DNA of 64,000 bases from Marinifilum breve (GCF_003202155.1 NZ_QFLI01000007.1:62001-126000); one strand, 5' to 3'; positions 18,799 to 28,040 are shown, counted from the stretch's first letter. Numbers and translations: made by a program. Notes: generated by a model from the sequence alone, not told the origin.

Positions 18799-20337
18799 TT
18801 ATTTCAAGTCATCAAACTTCGCCTTCATGGTAGGATTGCCATAGGTCAATTTTTTAATGGTCAAATCATCAGCCTTATTATTGGCCAAACGCAAATTGTT
18901 CTCCGACGACAAAAGCGCATCCTTTGTTTTCTGAAGATGAGTAATGGTTTTATCGATCTCGTCAATGGCCGTTTTAAATTTTCTGCTGGCCAATTCGTAA
19001 TTGTAGGCAAATCCTTTTCTAAAAGCATCAATCTTTTCTTCGAACTTGGTGATATCCACATTCTGATTCCTCATCATGTTCAGCTCGGCCTTGTATTGCA
19101 TTGAATTCATGGCAGCATTTCGAAGCAGGGTAATCATTGGAATGAAAAATTGCGGACGCACCACATACATTTTTTCATACTTGTGCGATACATCAACAAT
19201 ACCCGTATTGTAGAATTCATTATCCGATTCCAAAAGTGAGACCAGTACAGCATATTCACACTCCTTGTCCTTACGATCCTTATCCAGTTTGGCAAAGAAA
19301 TCCTCGTTTCTCTTTTTGGTAGCAGTTTGATCGTTCTCGTTCTTCATTTCGAACATGATAGAGATCACCTCATTTCCTGCCTCATCCGTTTCGCGGTAAA
19401 TAAAGTCACCTTTACTTCCCCCTCGTGCATCGTTATCCTTCTCGAAATAGGCTCTTTGGAAAGCCGTTGCACGCAACTTGTTAAATTCCGATTCGCAATG
19501 CTGCTCCAAAGTTTCACCAACCATCTTGGTAGAAAGTTTCTGCTTAAAATCCTTCAAACGAACAATCTCATCATCCTTCATTTTAATGGTTTCATCTTTG
19601 GCAATCAACTGGTTGGTAAATTGTTCCTTTATCGATTTTTCAAGCAACTCCTTCTCTGTCTCTTTTATTTTCAGATCATTCACCAAATCATCTCTCTGCT
19701 TTTCAATCAGCTTGGTTGCCTCCGATACAGCCAATTTCTTCTCCGTCTCTGCCTGCTCTATTTTCGATTTCATCTCAGTAATTTCGCCCTCTTTGGCTGC
19801 CAATTTCTGCGATAACTCGGTTTCACTTTGGGCCTTTTGCTCAGTCAGTTTCCTGTCCTTTTCGGCCAACTCCTTTTCCAACAGACTTTTCACATTGGCC
19901 TCAGCCAATTTCACCGCATTTTCCTTTTCAGCTTCCTTATTTTTTAGGCTGCCAGCCAAATCATCCCGTTCTCTTTCAATTTGCTTGGTAGCCTCCGATA
20001 CCGCCAGCATCTTCTCACTTTCTGCCTTTTCAATCTTCGATTTCATTGCAGAAATTTCACTCTCCTTCTCAGCCAACTTCTCTGAAAGTTGCGTATCGCT
20101 TTGCGCCTTCAGCTCCGTTAGTTTTCTATCCCTGTCGGCCAGCTCCTTTTGCAAGGCATTCTTGATGTTTGCTTCAGCCAACTTTATGGCATTCTCCTTT
20201 TCCTGATCAGCCAGCAACAACCTCTTCTTCAATTCCTCTTCAAACTGACGATCACGAACCTGCTTCAGGATATCCGCAAATCCAGCTTCATCTACTTTAA
20301 AGGCTTTCTGACAATTGGGGCAAATTATTTCGTTCAT
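18799..20337 (-). CDS. DUF2130 domain protein with long coiled coil
   Basis: The 512-residue protein opens with a CPNC knuckle ([13 protein letters not shown]). A charged coiled coil follows (about 25-265), containing an internal duplication of the segment with [14 protein letters not shown] and [14 protein letters not shown]. The C-terminal DUF2130 domain (about 275-450) has [32 protein letters not shown] and [20 protein letters not shown], where the D...E.K spacing resembles a PD-(D/E)XK nuclease core. A role in DNA or nucleic-acid metabolism is possible but not established for the family. The gene is separated by 254 bp from the DUF3883 gene upstream. Confidence 0.8.
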   Translation of the reverse strand: MNEIICPNCQKAFKVDEAGFADILKQVRDRQFEEELKKRLLLADQEKENAIKLAEANIKNALQKELADRDRKLTELKAQSDTQLSEKLAEKESEISAMKSKIEKAESEKMLAVSEATKQIERERDDLAGSLKNKEAEKENAVKLAEANVKSLLEKELAEKDRKLTEQKAQSETELSQKLAAKEGEITEMKSKIEQAETEKKLAVSEATKLIEKQRDDLVNDLKIKETEKELLEKSIKEQFTNQLIAKDETIKMKDDEIVRLKDFKQKLSTKMVGETLEQHCESEFNKLRATAFQRAYFEKDNDARGGSKGDFIYRETDEAGNEVISIMFEMKNENDQTATKKRNEDFFAKLDKDRKDKECEYAVLVSLLESDNEFYNTGIVDVSHKYEKMYVVRPQFFIPMITLLRNAAMNSMQYKAELNMMRNQNVDITKFEEKIDAFRKGFAYNYELASRKFKTAIDEIDKTITHLQKTKDALLSSENNLRLANNKADDLTIKKLTYGNPTMKAKFDDLK

Positions 20338-20591
20338 TTGGTATTAGTTTTCTTCTATTGAGCTTACAGCACCTATACTAAAGCTATTTTGTTGTAATTG
20401 GTGGTAAAATTAGTGATTTTATTATGCCTGTTCTATTCGTCAGAGCTTAAGTGAATGTTTGGTACCACTTAAATTACAAAGCAGTACTTACACTGTAATG
20501 AAATTTATAATTTAAATGATTAAGGCTTGTACTAAACTCTAATCACAAATCCATAATAGTAAATATCAACATAACTCGTCTATATCCACAA

Positions 20592-21281
20592 TCATTTCTC
20601 TAATGATAATCTCGCAGCTATTTTTTCTTCAATCATTAATTTGTTTCCAAATCTGTCTTTCCAACATTGTGTCTGACTGTCAAAGCTATAATTATGCAAT
20701 ATCGGCAATTCCAAACAATTCGTAACAACTGCAATAATATATTGAGTTGAGTTTTCTTTTGACTTCATATATTCGTTAGGGGTTAACTCAAACGAAACTT
20801 CTTTTCCTGATAATCCCTTAACCTCAATATATAAAGTAACATCTCCTTTTGTAGCTTCAAGATCCCAACCAACATTATCCCTTTCTTTTGAAATAATAGT
20901 ATAGTTTAACTCTTCAAAATGATCCAACACATAATTTATGGCAATCTGTTCAACCAATTGCTTTTTCAAAACATCTTGTTGCCTACTCAAGAAATTTATT
21001 TTTTTTAATTTATTAACATTTTCTTCTTTTTCCTTAAATTTAATCAATGCTTCAAAGTGGCTTTTACGATCTTTATTCTCATTAATATCTATCCTATCTC
21101 TTAAATTAATTAGCTCGAAAACTGTTTTGTTATATATTTCATTTTCAGCAAAGCCTAAATTTTTATTTATGGTTCTTATTCCACTTATATAACTTTTAGC
21201 ACTAGATCTTTTTAATGGTCTTGAATATTTACCAAAATCATATTCATTTTCAAGCCAATATAGAAAATTCCCTTCCATCAT
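20592..21281 (-). CDS. DUF3883 domain protein (PD-(D/E)XK-like), possible third component of Gabija-like locus
   Basis: The protein has 229 residues. The N-terminal 65 residues (FLYWLENEYDF, SSAKSYISGIRTINKNLG) resemble the helical SAM-like core-binding fold of integrases. After a charged helix, the DUF3883 domain (about 108-215) carries a PD-(D/E)XK-like set: Glu112 in VEQIAINYVL, Asp140 in VGWDLEA, and Glu153/Lys155 in YIEVKG. DUF3883 is known from Protein-NO-VEIN-like and restriction-associated proteins. It starts 112 bp after the helicase gene on the same strand, so it may share that operon. It could equally be an independent defence gene that landed nearby. Confidence 0.8.
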   Translation of the reverse strand: MMEGNFLYWLENEYDFGKYSRPLKRSSAKSYISGIRTINKNLGFAENEIYNKTVFELINLRDRIDINENKDRKSHFEALIKFKEKEENVNKLKKINFLSRQQDVLKKQLVEQIAINYVLDHFEELNYTIISKERDNVGWDLEATKGDVTLYIEVKGLSGKEVSFELTPNEYMKSKENSTQYIIAVVTNCLELPILHNYSFDSQTQCWKDRFGNKLMIEEKIAARLSLEK

Positions 21282-21393
21282 TATTAATTAAATTTATCTT
21301 TCTCTACTTTAAATATCTCTACTAATGCATGAATCCTTTTACCTACCCATATTAAATTATAACCCGATACCACAATTACATGGTATATTTTCT

Positions 21394-23082
21394 TTATACT
21401 TCTTCAATCTCAAAACAATTACTTAGAGCTGCTCTATTAGCATCACTCAAATTTGGTATCGATATAAATAATTTTTCTCTCGCCCTACTTGCAGCCACAT
21501 AATTTATTCGTTGTTCTTCATTATTGATTAAATCCGGTGCTAATAAAAATTCCAAATTTGATTCTTCTTTTAAAACTATTAAAACATTATCAAACTCATC
21601 ACCCTTTGCTTTATGAATAGTCTTATGAAAACTCATATCTTCTGGAATCTTAACACATATAGCTAATTGCTGGTATGAATGCGTTTCGTAGAATGTCTTA
21701 GCTTTACCTTTTGCTAAATTAGCAATGGAAGAATTAATATTTGTCTTTAAGAAAGAATGAAAATCGTAAAGAGTCCCCGAATTGTATGTATTATAATTTG
21801 ATAATAACAGGCAAAGATCATTCATTGCTTTCTTTTTCTTTTCCTCCTTATCAGTAATACCTCCATACATTTTATACAATTCCTTTATTGCATCTTTAAA
21901 CTTCTTTTCTCTCGCTAATTCAATAGCTTTAATACAAACAGAGATGGTTTTACGTCTAATTGAGTTACTGTCTGAATCATATAATTCATTAAAAAGTTGA
22001 TTATTTAGTATTATTCCATTAGCACTTCGTTTCATTGCGTTTGAGGTAATATTATCTCTAGATAAAGTATAAACAACTTCTCGTTGACAATGAGAACATG
22101 CCTCAACATGTGCACCTAACATATCTCCAACAAATATTTTAGGAATATTCCCCTCCTCATTTCTATGTCTATTTTGAACCAAATCTGTCCTTGTAATATT
22201 TAGTACATCAATTATTCTATTAGTACTTCTTCTATTATCTAACATTTGATAATCTTCTATTCCGGGTAAAGCAAAAGATGTAAACTGGGAAGCTTGAGCT
22301 CCCTGAAAACCATATATAGATTGGGCAATATCCCCAATAATACCGACAATAGTTTCTTCTGATCCAACTTCTTTCAATATTGAAACCTGAATTGGATTAC
22401 TATCTTGAAACTCATCTACGAAAAAATAAGGAAATTTTGCTCTTAAAACATTTAATGTAAATGGATATCTACGTATGATTTCATGGCTAAAAAACAATAC
22501 ATCATCATGATGGATGATACCTTTTTCCCAACACATCTTTTTATATTCCAAATATGATGTATTCTTAATTGCATAACCATTTGCCCTATGTGGATAATCA
22601 GTTTTTACAACAAGTTCATTTGAAGTGTCAAATATCCATTTTAAGTTCTGAAAAGCATTAATAACCTTATTATCTTCAGTTATTCGCAATTGACCTGTAC
22701 GAATTTTCCAATCTCTTAAGAATGAATAATTTGATAAGATAGTATCATCATGTCCATCCATTTTCTCAACATTGAGACCAAAGTTATCTGTTATAAAATT
22801 AGCATATGGTTTAACTATATGCTTATACAAAAAACTATGTATTGTTGAAACTTCAACATGCTCGGACGTAGTCCCCAGACGTTCCAAGATTGTTTCAACT
22901 GCTATATTAGTATAAGTTATACAAGCTATTTTTCTTGTTTTACCTAATCTCTTTGAATTATGAAGGACATTCTTAATATGTTGTACTAACCAATGAGTTT
23001 TACCAGCACCTGGTCCTGCTGATACTCTGAAATGTTGTTCTATATCTGGTAATAAGTAATTCGAATCTATCTGCATATCCAA
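21394..23082 (-). CDS. gajB: UvrD/Rep-family helicase, GajB-like
   Basis: The 562-residue protein has superfamily-1A helicase motifs in order: Walker A AGPGAGKT (22-29), Ia TYTNIAVETI (56-65), II FFVDEFQDSNP (220-230), III VGIIGDIAQSIYGFQGA (246-262), IV around DNRRSTNRI (282-290), V TIHKAKGDEFDNVLIV and VI INYVAASRAREKLFI. An HxxxCxxC insertion (His325, Cys329, Cys332) follows motif IV and could bind metal. Its start overlaps the stop of the OLD-family gene by 16 bp, the arrangement of Gabija gajA-gajB. It is somewhat longer than the Bacillus GajB I recall (about 494). The symbol is by context and motif, not by alignment. Confidence 0.8.
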   Translation of the reverse strand: MDMQIDSNYLLPDIEQHFRVSAGPGAGKTHWLVQHIKNVLHNSKRLGKTRKIACITYTNIAVETILERLGTTSEHVEVSTIHSFLYKHIVKPYANFITDNFGLNVEKMDGHDDTILSNYSFLRDWKIRTGQLRITEDNKVINAFQNLKWIFDTSNELVVKTDYPHRANGYAIKNTSYLEYKKMCWEKGIIHHDDVLFFSHEIIRRYPFTLNVLRAKFPYFFVDEFQDSNPIQVSILKEVGSEETIVGIIGDIAQSIYGFQGAQASQFTSFALPGIEDYQMLDNRRSTNRIIDVLNITRTDLVQNRHRNEEGNIPKIFVGDMLGAHVEACSHCQREVVYTLSRDNITSNAMKRSANGIILNNQLFNELYDSDSNSIRRKTISVCIKAIELAREKKFKDAIKELYKMYGGITDKEEKKKKAMNDLCLLLSNYNTYNSGTLYDFHSFLKTNINSSIANLAKGKAKTFYETHSYQQLAICVKIPEDMSFHKTIHKAKGDEFDNVLIVLKEESNLEFLLAPDLINNEEQRINYVAASRAREKLFISIPNLSDANRAALSNCFEIEEV

Positions 23083-25226
23083 TCAATTGCATCTTTTATA
23101 TACTGAGGAACAACAAACTCATTGTATTCATCAGTTCCTTTTTTTTCTAAATTTTCTTCTAATGCATAAGCTAGTTCCAAGGCATTTTCACCTTTCCCAA
23201 CAGAATTTAAATACCGCGAAGCAATAATTGCTTTTTTCTTGTCATCATCAGAAGTCCAATTGCAAGAGTTTATTCCACCTTCAATAGCTCTATTCTTTGC
23301 ATTCGGATTTGTGTCAGTTCCTTTTGGTAATAAGCTTAAAAAATCAGCAACAGATTTTGTGGGATCTCCCATGTAAGTCATTAATTTAATTATCTCATCA
23401 CGATTACTCATTGATTCCGTTACTAATAATTTAAGTGAGGGATTGTGAAGAACTAAATCATATTCAAATGTTTTTCCTTTGTTTACGTCCTGACTAAAAA
23501 ATCGAATATTAGGGTGTGAAGAGTATTTACCAATATTATTACTAGGGTTATCTTGATAATCGTACACCGAAGCATCCTGTTGATAATCGAATGGATAACA
23601 CTTTTTATATTTTTTCTCTGTTTTAAGCTTTCGTTCAAGATCTCTATCAGTAAGACATACAATTTTCTTATTTATGGTATTGGAATTGTTTTGATCAAAA
23701 AGATGAAGGAAATGATCAAAATGTCGCCCACCGACATTTATCACAGCAATATGATTATCTTCCAAGGTTTTCGATAAATAAATTTCACCTGTTGGATTTG
23801 CTAATTGAGCAGATGTAAATTCTTCTTGAGATTTTATATCGTAGTATTTTGCAAACAATGACATTAAAAGTTGTTCTGCAAGTCCTTCAACCAAAATTAC
23901 CTTTTGAGCAAAAAGCATATCAGATTTTGTTGCATCTAAGAAGCGTTGCACATATTTTTTACTTTTATTGTCAGAAGGAAATACACGCCCTGTATAACCG
24001 ACACTTGTTTCTCCATTTTCATTATGAAGACAAATAATTTCATCTAATGAAACAGCCGATGTAATATGAGTGGAATGTGTTGTTACAAATATTTGCCTAG
24101 CCTTATTTTTACTATCCTTTAAAAATTTCAGAAATTTGTATTGCATTGAAGGATGTAAATGTGCCTCTGGTTCTTCAATAGCTAATGTAGAGAATACTTT
24201 AGCATTACTTCCCATATAACTGCCATCACAGTCAACTTGCATTTTCGCTAAGAGAAGAGACATGAATATCAAATTGTTATATCCTAACCCATTATGTGTT
24301 GCTGGAATTTTTATATCAATGCCTGTTTCATATTTTATTATCAATTTCAATGCTGAAAACATTTCAATTTCTGAAAGACTTCCTTCAAAATCTGGAATGG
24401 CATTATTGAATGATGCTCCAGTCTCTTTTGCATATGATAAGATTTCTTCCTTCCCTTTTTCCATTCTTCTTTGAAGCTGTTTCAAAGTTGAATCTGCAAG
24501 ATTCGAAAATTCTTCCTGTCTGGTTCTAATCTCTTCTTTTCTAATATTCTGAATATCTTCAGCAAGAGAGTTCATATCTTCTTTTAAATCATAATCTAAG
24601 AAAAATTGAAAAACGTCACGAAGAAGTGTATTTTTTCCTGTCAACATATCTCTTTCAACATCACGTATTGCATCTAAAAATTGAAAGTCAAATTTCTGAA
24701 GTGATTCACTATCAGCAACTGTCTTTGTTTTTATATCTCCTCCCCAAATTTTGTAGGTATAAAGTCGAATAAAATTGTGCTTAATAGTTTTCCATGCCTT
24801 ATCTTTTGCTAAGGTTGGATTACTCTCTGTAATTCTACTAAGTTCAGTTATATAGTTTTCCTTCTCTTTCTCTGGCAAATAGAATTCATAGGTTAATTTT
24901 GCTTCATAAGATGCATCCAACTTTATTAACCAATTACCTACTGTTACTAAATCATCTGGAGTTTCATCATTCCCTTTTTTTATTGTAACAGTTATAACGA
25001 CTTTTGGAGGTGTATCTCTAAGATCTTCAAAACTGATATTCTTATTAAAATCATCAATATCAAGCCTTCTAGATGCATCATTATTTAAAACCAATGCTAA
25101 TGCTTTCAACAAATTGGATTTACCTGCATTATTATGCCCAATAATAACATTAACTCCTTCTTTAAATTCAATTGTTTTTGATTTGAAATTTCTGAAGTTT
25201 TCAATTTTTATATCTGATATGTACAT
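23067..25226 (-). CDS. gajA: OLD-family ATPase/TOPRIM nuclease, GajA-like
   Basis: With start at 25226 (MYISDIKIENFRNF, the usual N-terminus) the protein has 719 residues. An upstream ATG at 25277 would add 17 hydrophobic residues with no family support. The ABC-type ATPase has Walker A GHNNAGKS (30-37) and a long coiled insert. Walker B is LAIEEPEAHLHP (about 349-360) with the D-loop/H-loop VTTHSTHITSAV. The TOPRIM domain has VILVEGLAEQLL (Glu447) and LTDRDLE (Asp527, Asp529). OLD nucleases paired with UvrD helicases form the class-2 group that includes GajA of Gabija antiphage systems. The coding sequence looks more A+T-rich than the flanking housekeeping genes. Confidence 0.83.
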   Translation of the reverse strand: MYISDIKIENFRNFKSKTIEFKEGVNVIIGHNNAGKSNLLKALALVLNNDASRRLDIDDFNKNISFEDLRDTPPKVVITVTIKKGNDETPDDLVTVGNWLIKLDASYEAKLTYEFYLPEKEKENYITELSRITESNPTLAKDKAWKTIKHNFIRLYTYKIWGGDIKTKTVADSESLQKFDFQFLDAIRDVERDMLTGKNTLLRDVFQFFLDYDLKEDMNSLAEDIQNIRKEEIRTRQEEFSNLADSTLKQLQRRMEKGKEEILSYAKETGASFNNAIPDFEGSLSEIEMFSALKLIIKYETGIDIKIPATHNGLGYNNLIFMSLLLAKMQVDCDGSYMGSNAKVFSTLAIEEPEAHLHPSMQYKFLKFLKDSKNKARQIFVTTHSTHITSAVSLDEIICLHNENGETSVGYTGRVFPSDNKSKKYVQRFLDATKSDMLFAQKVILVEGLAEQLLMSLFAKYYDIKSQEEFTSAQLANPTGEIYLSKTLEDNHIAVINVGGRHFDHFLHLFDQNNSNTINKKIVCLTDRDLERKLKTEKKYKKCYPFDYQQDASVYDYQDNPSNNIGKYSSHPNIRFFSQDVNKGKTFEYDLVLHNPSLKLLVTESMSNRDEIIKLMTYMGDPTKSVADFLSLLPKGTDTNPNAKNRAIEGGINSCNWTSDDDKKKAIIASRYLNSVGKGENALELAYALEENLEKKGTDEYNEFVVPQYIKDAIDWICR

Positions 25227-25361
25227 ATTTATGATTGTGTTATTTTTGAAATGGCATATTATAATCACTAAATACAATTGAACTTATAGCAATTACATTT
25301 TTTAAAATCTATTCTTATTAAGCCCAATAGGTAATTATTGTGTGCCAATTATAGCATTCCG

Positions 25362-25488
25362 AATTTAACAACAATTATTACCAAACAAAATATTTATCCC
25401 AATAAAGTTCAATAGAATTTATCAATACAATTTATATCTTGATTGAAAACACAAAAGCCCCCAATTACTTGGGGGCTTCATACAATTA
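25362..25488. repeat. 126-bp direct repeat, copy 1, with terminator hairpin
   Basis: This copy runs from AATTTAACAACAATTATTAC to CTTCATACAATTA and is matched at 25928-26053. Its right half contains AAGCCCCCAA (25455-25464) / TTGGGGGCTT (25469-25478), an intrinsic terminator for the small membrane protein gene on the minus strand. Confidence 0.8.
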
Positions 25489-25525
25489 GATAGTAGCATT
25501 ATAAATGCTACCTGTAAATCTTTTA

Positions 25526-25882
25526 TTAAGAATTTAATTTTGCTTGTGCTTTTCTCCCAAGTGGAACAAGAACCATTAAAGCAAAAGCCGAAAAGAAATA
25601 ATATGCCATGCTAATGATACCAAACCAGTAGGTAATATTGTAACCTGTACTATACTTGGCGGCTTTTACAAGTCGCTCTGGTTCTGAAGACAATATCATA
25701 CTATAAATTTTATTTATCCAAACAAAATTTCCGTGAAAGGCTCCCATAAAAAAACCATTAAACCCAGTGTATTCTTTTGTTGCTTCAGGGTAAACAAAAT
25801 ATGCTATAACAATGCTTGCAATAAAGTAAGAGATCACCTTAATTTTCTTTTCCTGTAGTTTGTTTGTTTTCTTTTCTGTCAT
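25526..25882 (-). CDS. Small membrane protein of unknown function
   Basis: The protein has 118 residues. It begins with a Lys-rich cytoplasmic stretch (MTEKKTNKLQEKKIK), then one transmembrane helix (ISYFIASIVIAYFVY), a loop with FMGAFHGNFVWINKIYS, a second helix (YWFGIISMAYYFFSAFALMVLV) and a basic tail (PLGRKAQAK). The FxGxFHG and positive-inside pattern are typical of a small inner-membrane protein. I do not recognise the family. It sits between two direct repeats, which suggests either a mobile cassette or repeat-mediated duplication. Confidence 0.6.
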   Translation of the reverse strand: MTEKKTNKLQEKKIKVISYFIASIVIAYFVYPEATKEYTGFNGFFMGAFHGNFVWINKIYSMILSSEPERLVKAAKYSTGYNITYWFGIISMAYYFFSAFALMVLVPLGRKAQAKLNS

Positions 25883-25927
25883 TGTCTTTTTATTTAATTG
25901 TCATTTATCCTTTAATCCACAAGTCCC

Positions 25928-26053
25928 AATTTAACAACAAGTATCTCCAAACAAAACATACATCCTATAAACTACAATAGTATTTATCAAAGCCTTATAC
26001 TTATTGATTGAAAACACAAAAGCCCCCAATTACTTGGGGGCTTCATACAATTA
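25928..26053. repeat. 126-bp direct repeat, copy 2, with terminator hairpin
   Basis: This is an imperfect copy of 25362-25488, with the last 48 bp (from 26006) essentially identical. It includes AAGCCCCCAA / TTGGGGGCTT. No coding gene ends directly beside it on either strand. Confidence 0.8.
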
Positions 26054-26317
26054 ATTAGTATGGTACCTGAGGTTTACTAAGCCATTACAAGCTCCCTCAC
26101 AAGTTCCTATCTTAAATCAATGCCAATATTATTACAGCACCCACTCTTTTCCCTTACATTCCTCAGATAATCGAAAGCTATTCCCATCATCTTGTCGCCA
26201 GTATAACTCCTCTTCCCTCAAACATTTCTATATTTCTCCTTGGTATTAGAATTCTTCTTTAGAACTTGAACAAACTGAATTAAATCACTTCCATCCCGGT
26301 TCAATTTACCTACATTA

Positions 26318-26548
26318 TTTCTCGATTTTCTTTCATTCTCAATCAATTTTCTTCTAATCCCAATGGATTTTCTTCTAATCTGAATCGATTTATTTTCATT
26401 TTCGTACAGTCTATTTCTATTTTCGCTCAATCTATTCCTATTTTCGTACAATCTATTTTCTTTTTCGCTCTGTCTATTTCTATTTTCGCGCGATCTATTT
26501 TCATTTCCCTACTGTCTATTTCTATTTTCGCCCTATCTAATTTCCTTA
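26318..26548. repeat. 21-bp tandem repeat array (~11 units)
   Basis: Consecutive 21-bp units are visible, best from 26402: TCGTACAGTCTATTTCTATTT, then TCGCTCAATCTATTCCTATTT, with increasing divergence to the left. On the minus strand a TTG-initiated open frame (26218-26451) gives a seven-residue repeat of the type ENRNRLS/ENRNRLY. No ATG start exists before an upstream stop, so I do not call a gene. Confidence 0.8.
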
Positions 26549-26555
26549 AAGAACA

Positions 26556-26696
26556 ATCCATTTCGGTCGCAATAAAATTTACCCTACAAAACAACATTCC
26601 AGTTGCGACGATTTATTGCAGAATCCATTAAGCCAGGGCGGCAGTCGCTTCGCTCCCTTCCCCTGGGCTAGAATGATATTTGCCCTTCAGGCAAAA
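26556..26696 (+). repeat. Composite dispersed repeat, copy 1
   Basis: The element runs from ATCCATTTCGGTCGCAATAAA through CCAGTTGCGACGATTTATTG, GCCAGGGCGGCAGTCGC, CCCCTGGGCTAGAATGATA, and ends in GCCCTTCAGGCAAAA. Three hairpin-forming pairs are visible (GTCGCAA/TTGCGAC, CCAGGG/CCCTGG and GCC.T.AGGC). It lies in a 1-kb stretch (26054-27143) that I consider non-coding. Confidence 0.8.
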
Positions 26697-26817
26697 CAAC
26701 TATTTTGTACTAATGCATTTCTATTTTTTACATCACGTGTTCTTTTCTCCTTTAGGAGAAAGATAGAATGAGGTATTTTTTGCTCATTGGGCAAATCAGT
26801 ATAATCCATTTCAAATC

Positions 26818-27049
26818 ACCTCACCTCAATCCTCTCCTTGAGGAGAGGAAGTTGTGCAAAGAATATGAAGGCGTAGGATATTTGTGAGAGTTTTCTATGG
26901 TAAAACCATCCTTTTCCGTCGCAATAAAATCCGCCCCATAAAACAACACTTCCAGTTGCGACGATTTATTGCAGAATCCATTAAACCAGGGCAGCAGTCA
27001 CTTCGCTCCCTTCCCCTGGGCTAGAATGATACTTGCCTTTCAGGCAAAA
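26818..27049 (+). repeat. Composite dispersed repeat, copy 2 with extension
   Basis: Bases 26906-27049 repeat copy 1 in direct orientation. A left-hand extension (26818-26905, CACCTCACCTCAATCCTCTC and a CTCTCC/GGAGAG hairpin, then AAAGAATATGAAGGCG) is shared with the inverted copy at 54199-54438. Confidence 0.8.
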
Positions 27050-27108
27050 TTTACAATCTTTCTTCATATCAAATTTTGATCATGACTAGAACAGAGGCAT
27101 AATTTCCC

Positions 27109-27116
27109 TACATTTG
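27109..27116 (+). promoter_or_regulatory. TAnnTTTG promoter -7 box for rarD
   Basis: TACATTTG matches the Bacteroidota -7 consensus TAnnTTTG and lies 27 bp before the ATG at 27144. A longer open frame would begin at the TTG inside this box, so the downstream ATG is preferred. Confidence 0.6.
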
Positions 27117-27143
27117 CGGCAATCCAAATTCAAGACCATTCGT

Positions 27144-28040
27144 ATGGAAAACAACAAGAACAATACAGTAGGATACATTTATGCATTGCAAGCCTTTTTT
27201 GCCTGGGGCATATTGCCTTTGTTTTGGAAGCTCTTGAGCGATATCCCTGCAATGGAAGTATTGGCCCATCGTATATTTTGGTCTTTCGTTTTCCTCTTGC
27301 TATTCATTCTGATTAAGAAACAGAAGAACATTATTGCACTACTCAAGCAGAAGAAAACACGTAACAGCCTAATTGTCTCCTCTCTGTTAATTGGCGGCAA
27401 CTGGGGATTGTTCATCTATGCGGTAAACATCAATCAAATTGTAGAGGCCAGCTTGGGTTATTACATCAACCCCATTGTAAATGTACTATTGGGAATGATC
27501 ATTCTGAAAGAACGCTTGAATACCCTTAAGACAATTGCACTAATCATTGCCTCCATTTCGGTAATCTACCTTACCATTGATTATGGTCGTTTTCCTTGGA
27601 TCGCTATTATACTTGCCGGATCCTTTGGTTTTTACGGACTGGTTAAAAAAACGGCTGGGATTGAGGCCATTCCTGCTCTTACGGTAGAGACTTTTATTTT
27701 GGCACCTATCGCTGCAGGTTTTATTTTTTGGAAGCTTTTCGATCATAGCGGAGCTTTGTTCTCTGGCAATATCTCTACCGATGCCTACTTAATGCTTACT
27801 GGTATTGTAACCACCCTACCCTTATATTGGTTTGCCAAAGGAGCGCAACGCATTCCATTATCGGCCATTGGTTTCATGCAATACATTGGTCCCACGCTGA
27901 TGCTTTTAATCGGGGTATTCGTATACGATGAAGCTTTCAGAAAAGAGCAAATCATTGCATTTTCATTGATTTGGTTTGCATTGGTTCTTTATACCATTTC
28001 CATGATCAGAGGAACCAGGCATAAGAAAGAAGTGAACTAA
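27144..28040 (+). CDS. rarD: RarD-like EamA/DMT family transporter
   Basis: With the ATG at 27144 (MENNKNNTVGYIYALQ) the protein has 298 residues, the usual RarD length. About ten transmembrane helices can be read in two EamA halves. Family-typical motifs are AFFAWGILPLFWKLL, EVLAHRIFWSFVFL, GGNWGLFIYAVN, ASLGYYINPIVNVLLGMIIL and KGAQRIPLSAIGFMQYIGPT. RarD proteins are inner-membrane DMT-superfamily permeases of uncertain substrate, named for chloramphenicol sensitivity in some species. Monocistronic, with a non-coding spacer of 172 bp before the cupin gene. Confidence 0.9.
   Translation: MENNKNNTVGYIYALQAFFAWGILPLFWKLLSDIPAMEVLAHRIFWSFVFLLLFILIKKQKNIIALLKQKKTRNSLIVSSLLIGGNWGLFIYAVNINQIVEASLGYYINPIVNVLLGMIILKERLNTLKTIALIIASISVIYLTIDYGRFPWIAIILAGSFGFYGLVKKTAGIEAIPALTVETFILAPIAAGFIFWKLFDHSGALFSGNISTDAYLMLTGIVTTLPLYWFAKGAQRIPLSAIGFMQYIGPTLMLLIGVFVYDEAFRKEQIIAFSLIWFALVLYTISMIRGTRHKKEVN

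Noticed and set aside
19478-20206. 242-codon frame on the plus strand, Ser/Phe-rich
   Set aside because: It is the antisense shadow of the coiled-coil repeats of the DUF2130 gene.
26218-26451. Open frame of 77 codons on the minus strand in the 21-bp array
   Set aside because: It begins with TTG, no ATG occurs before the upstream stop, and the sequence is only repeat. Kept as a repeat, not a gene.
26318-26548. CRISPR array
   Set aside because: Repeats are contiguous with no unique spacers and there are no cas genes anywhere in the window.
27114-27143. Earlier TTG start for the RarD-like gene
   Set aside because: The TTG lies within the putative -7 promoter box (27109-27116), and the ATG at 27144 gives the normal family length.
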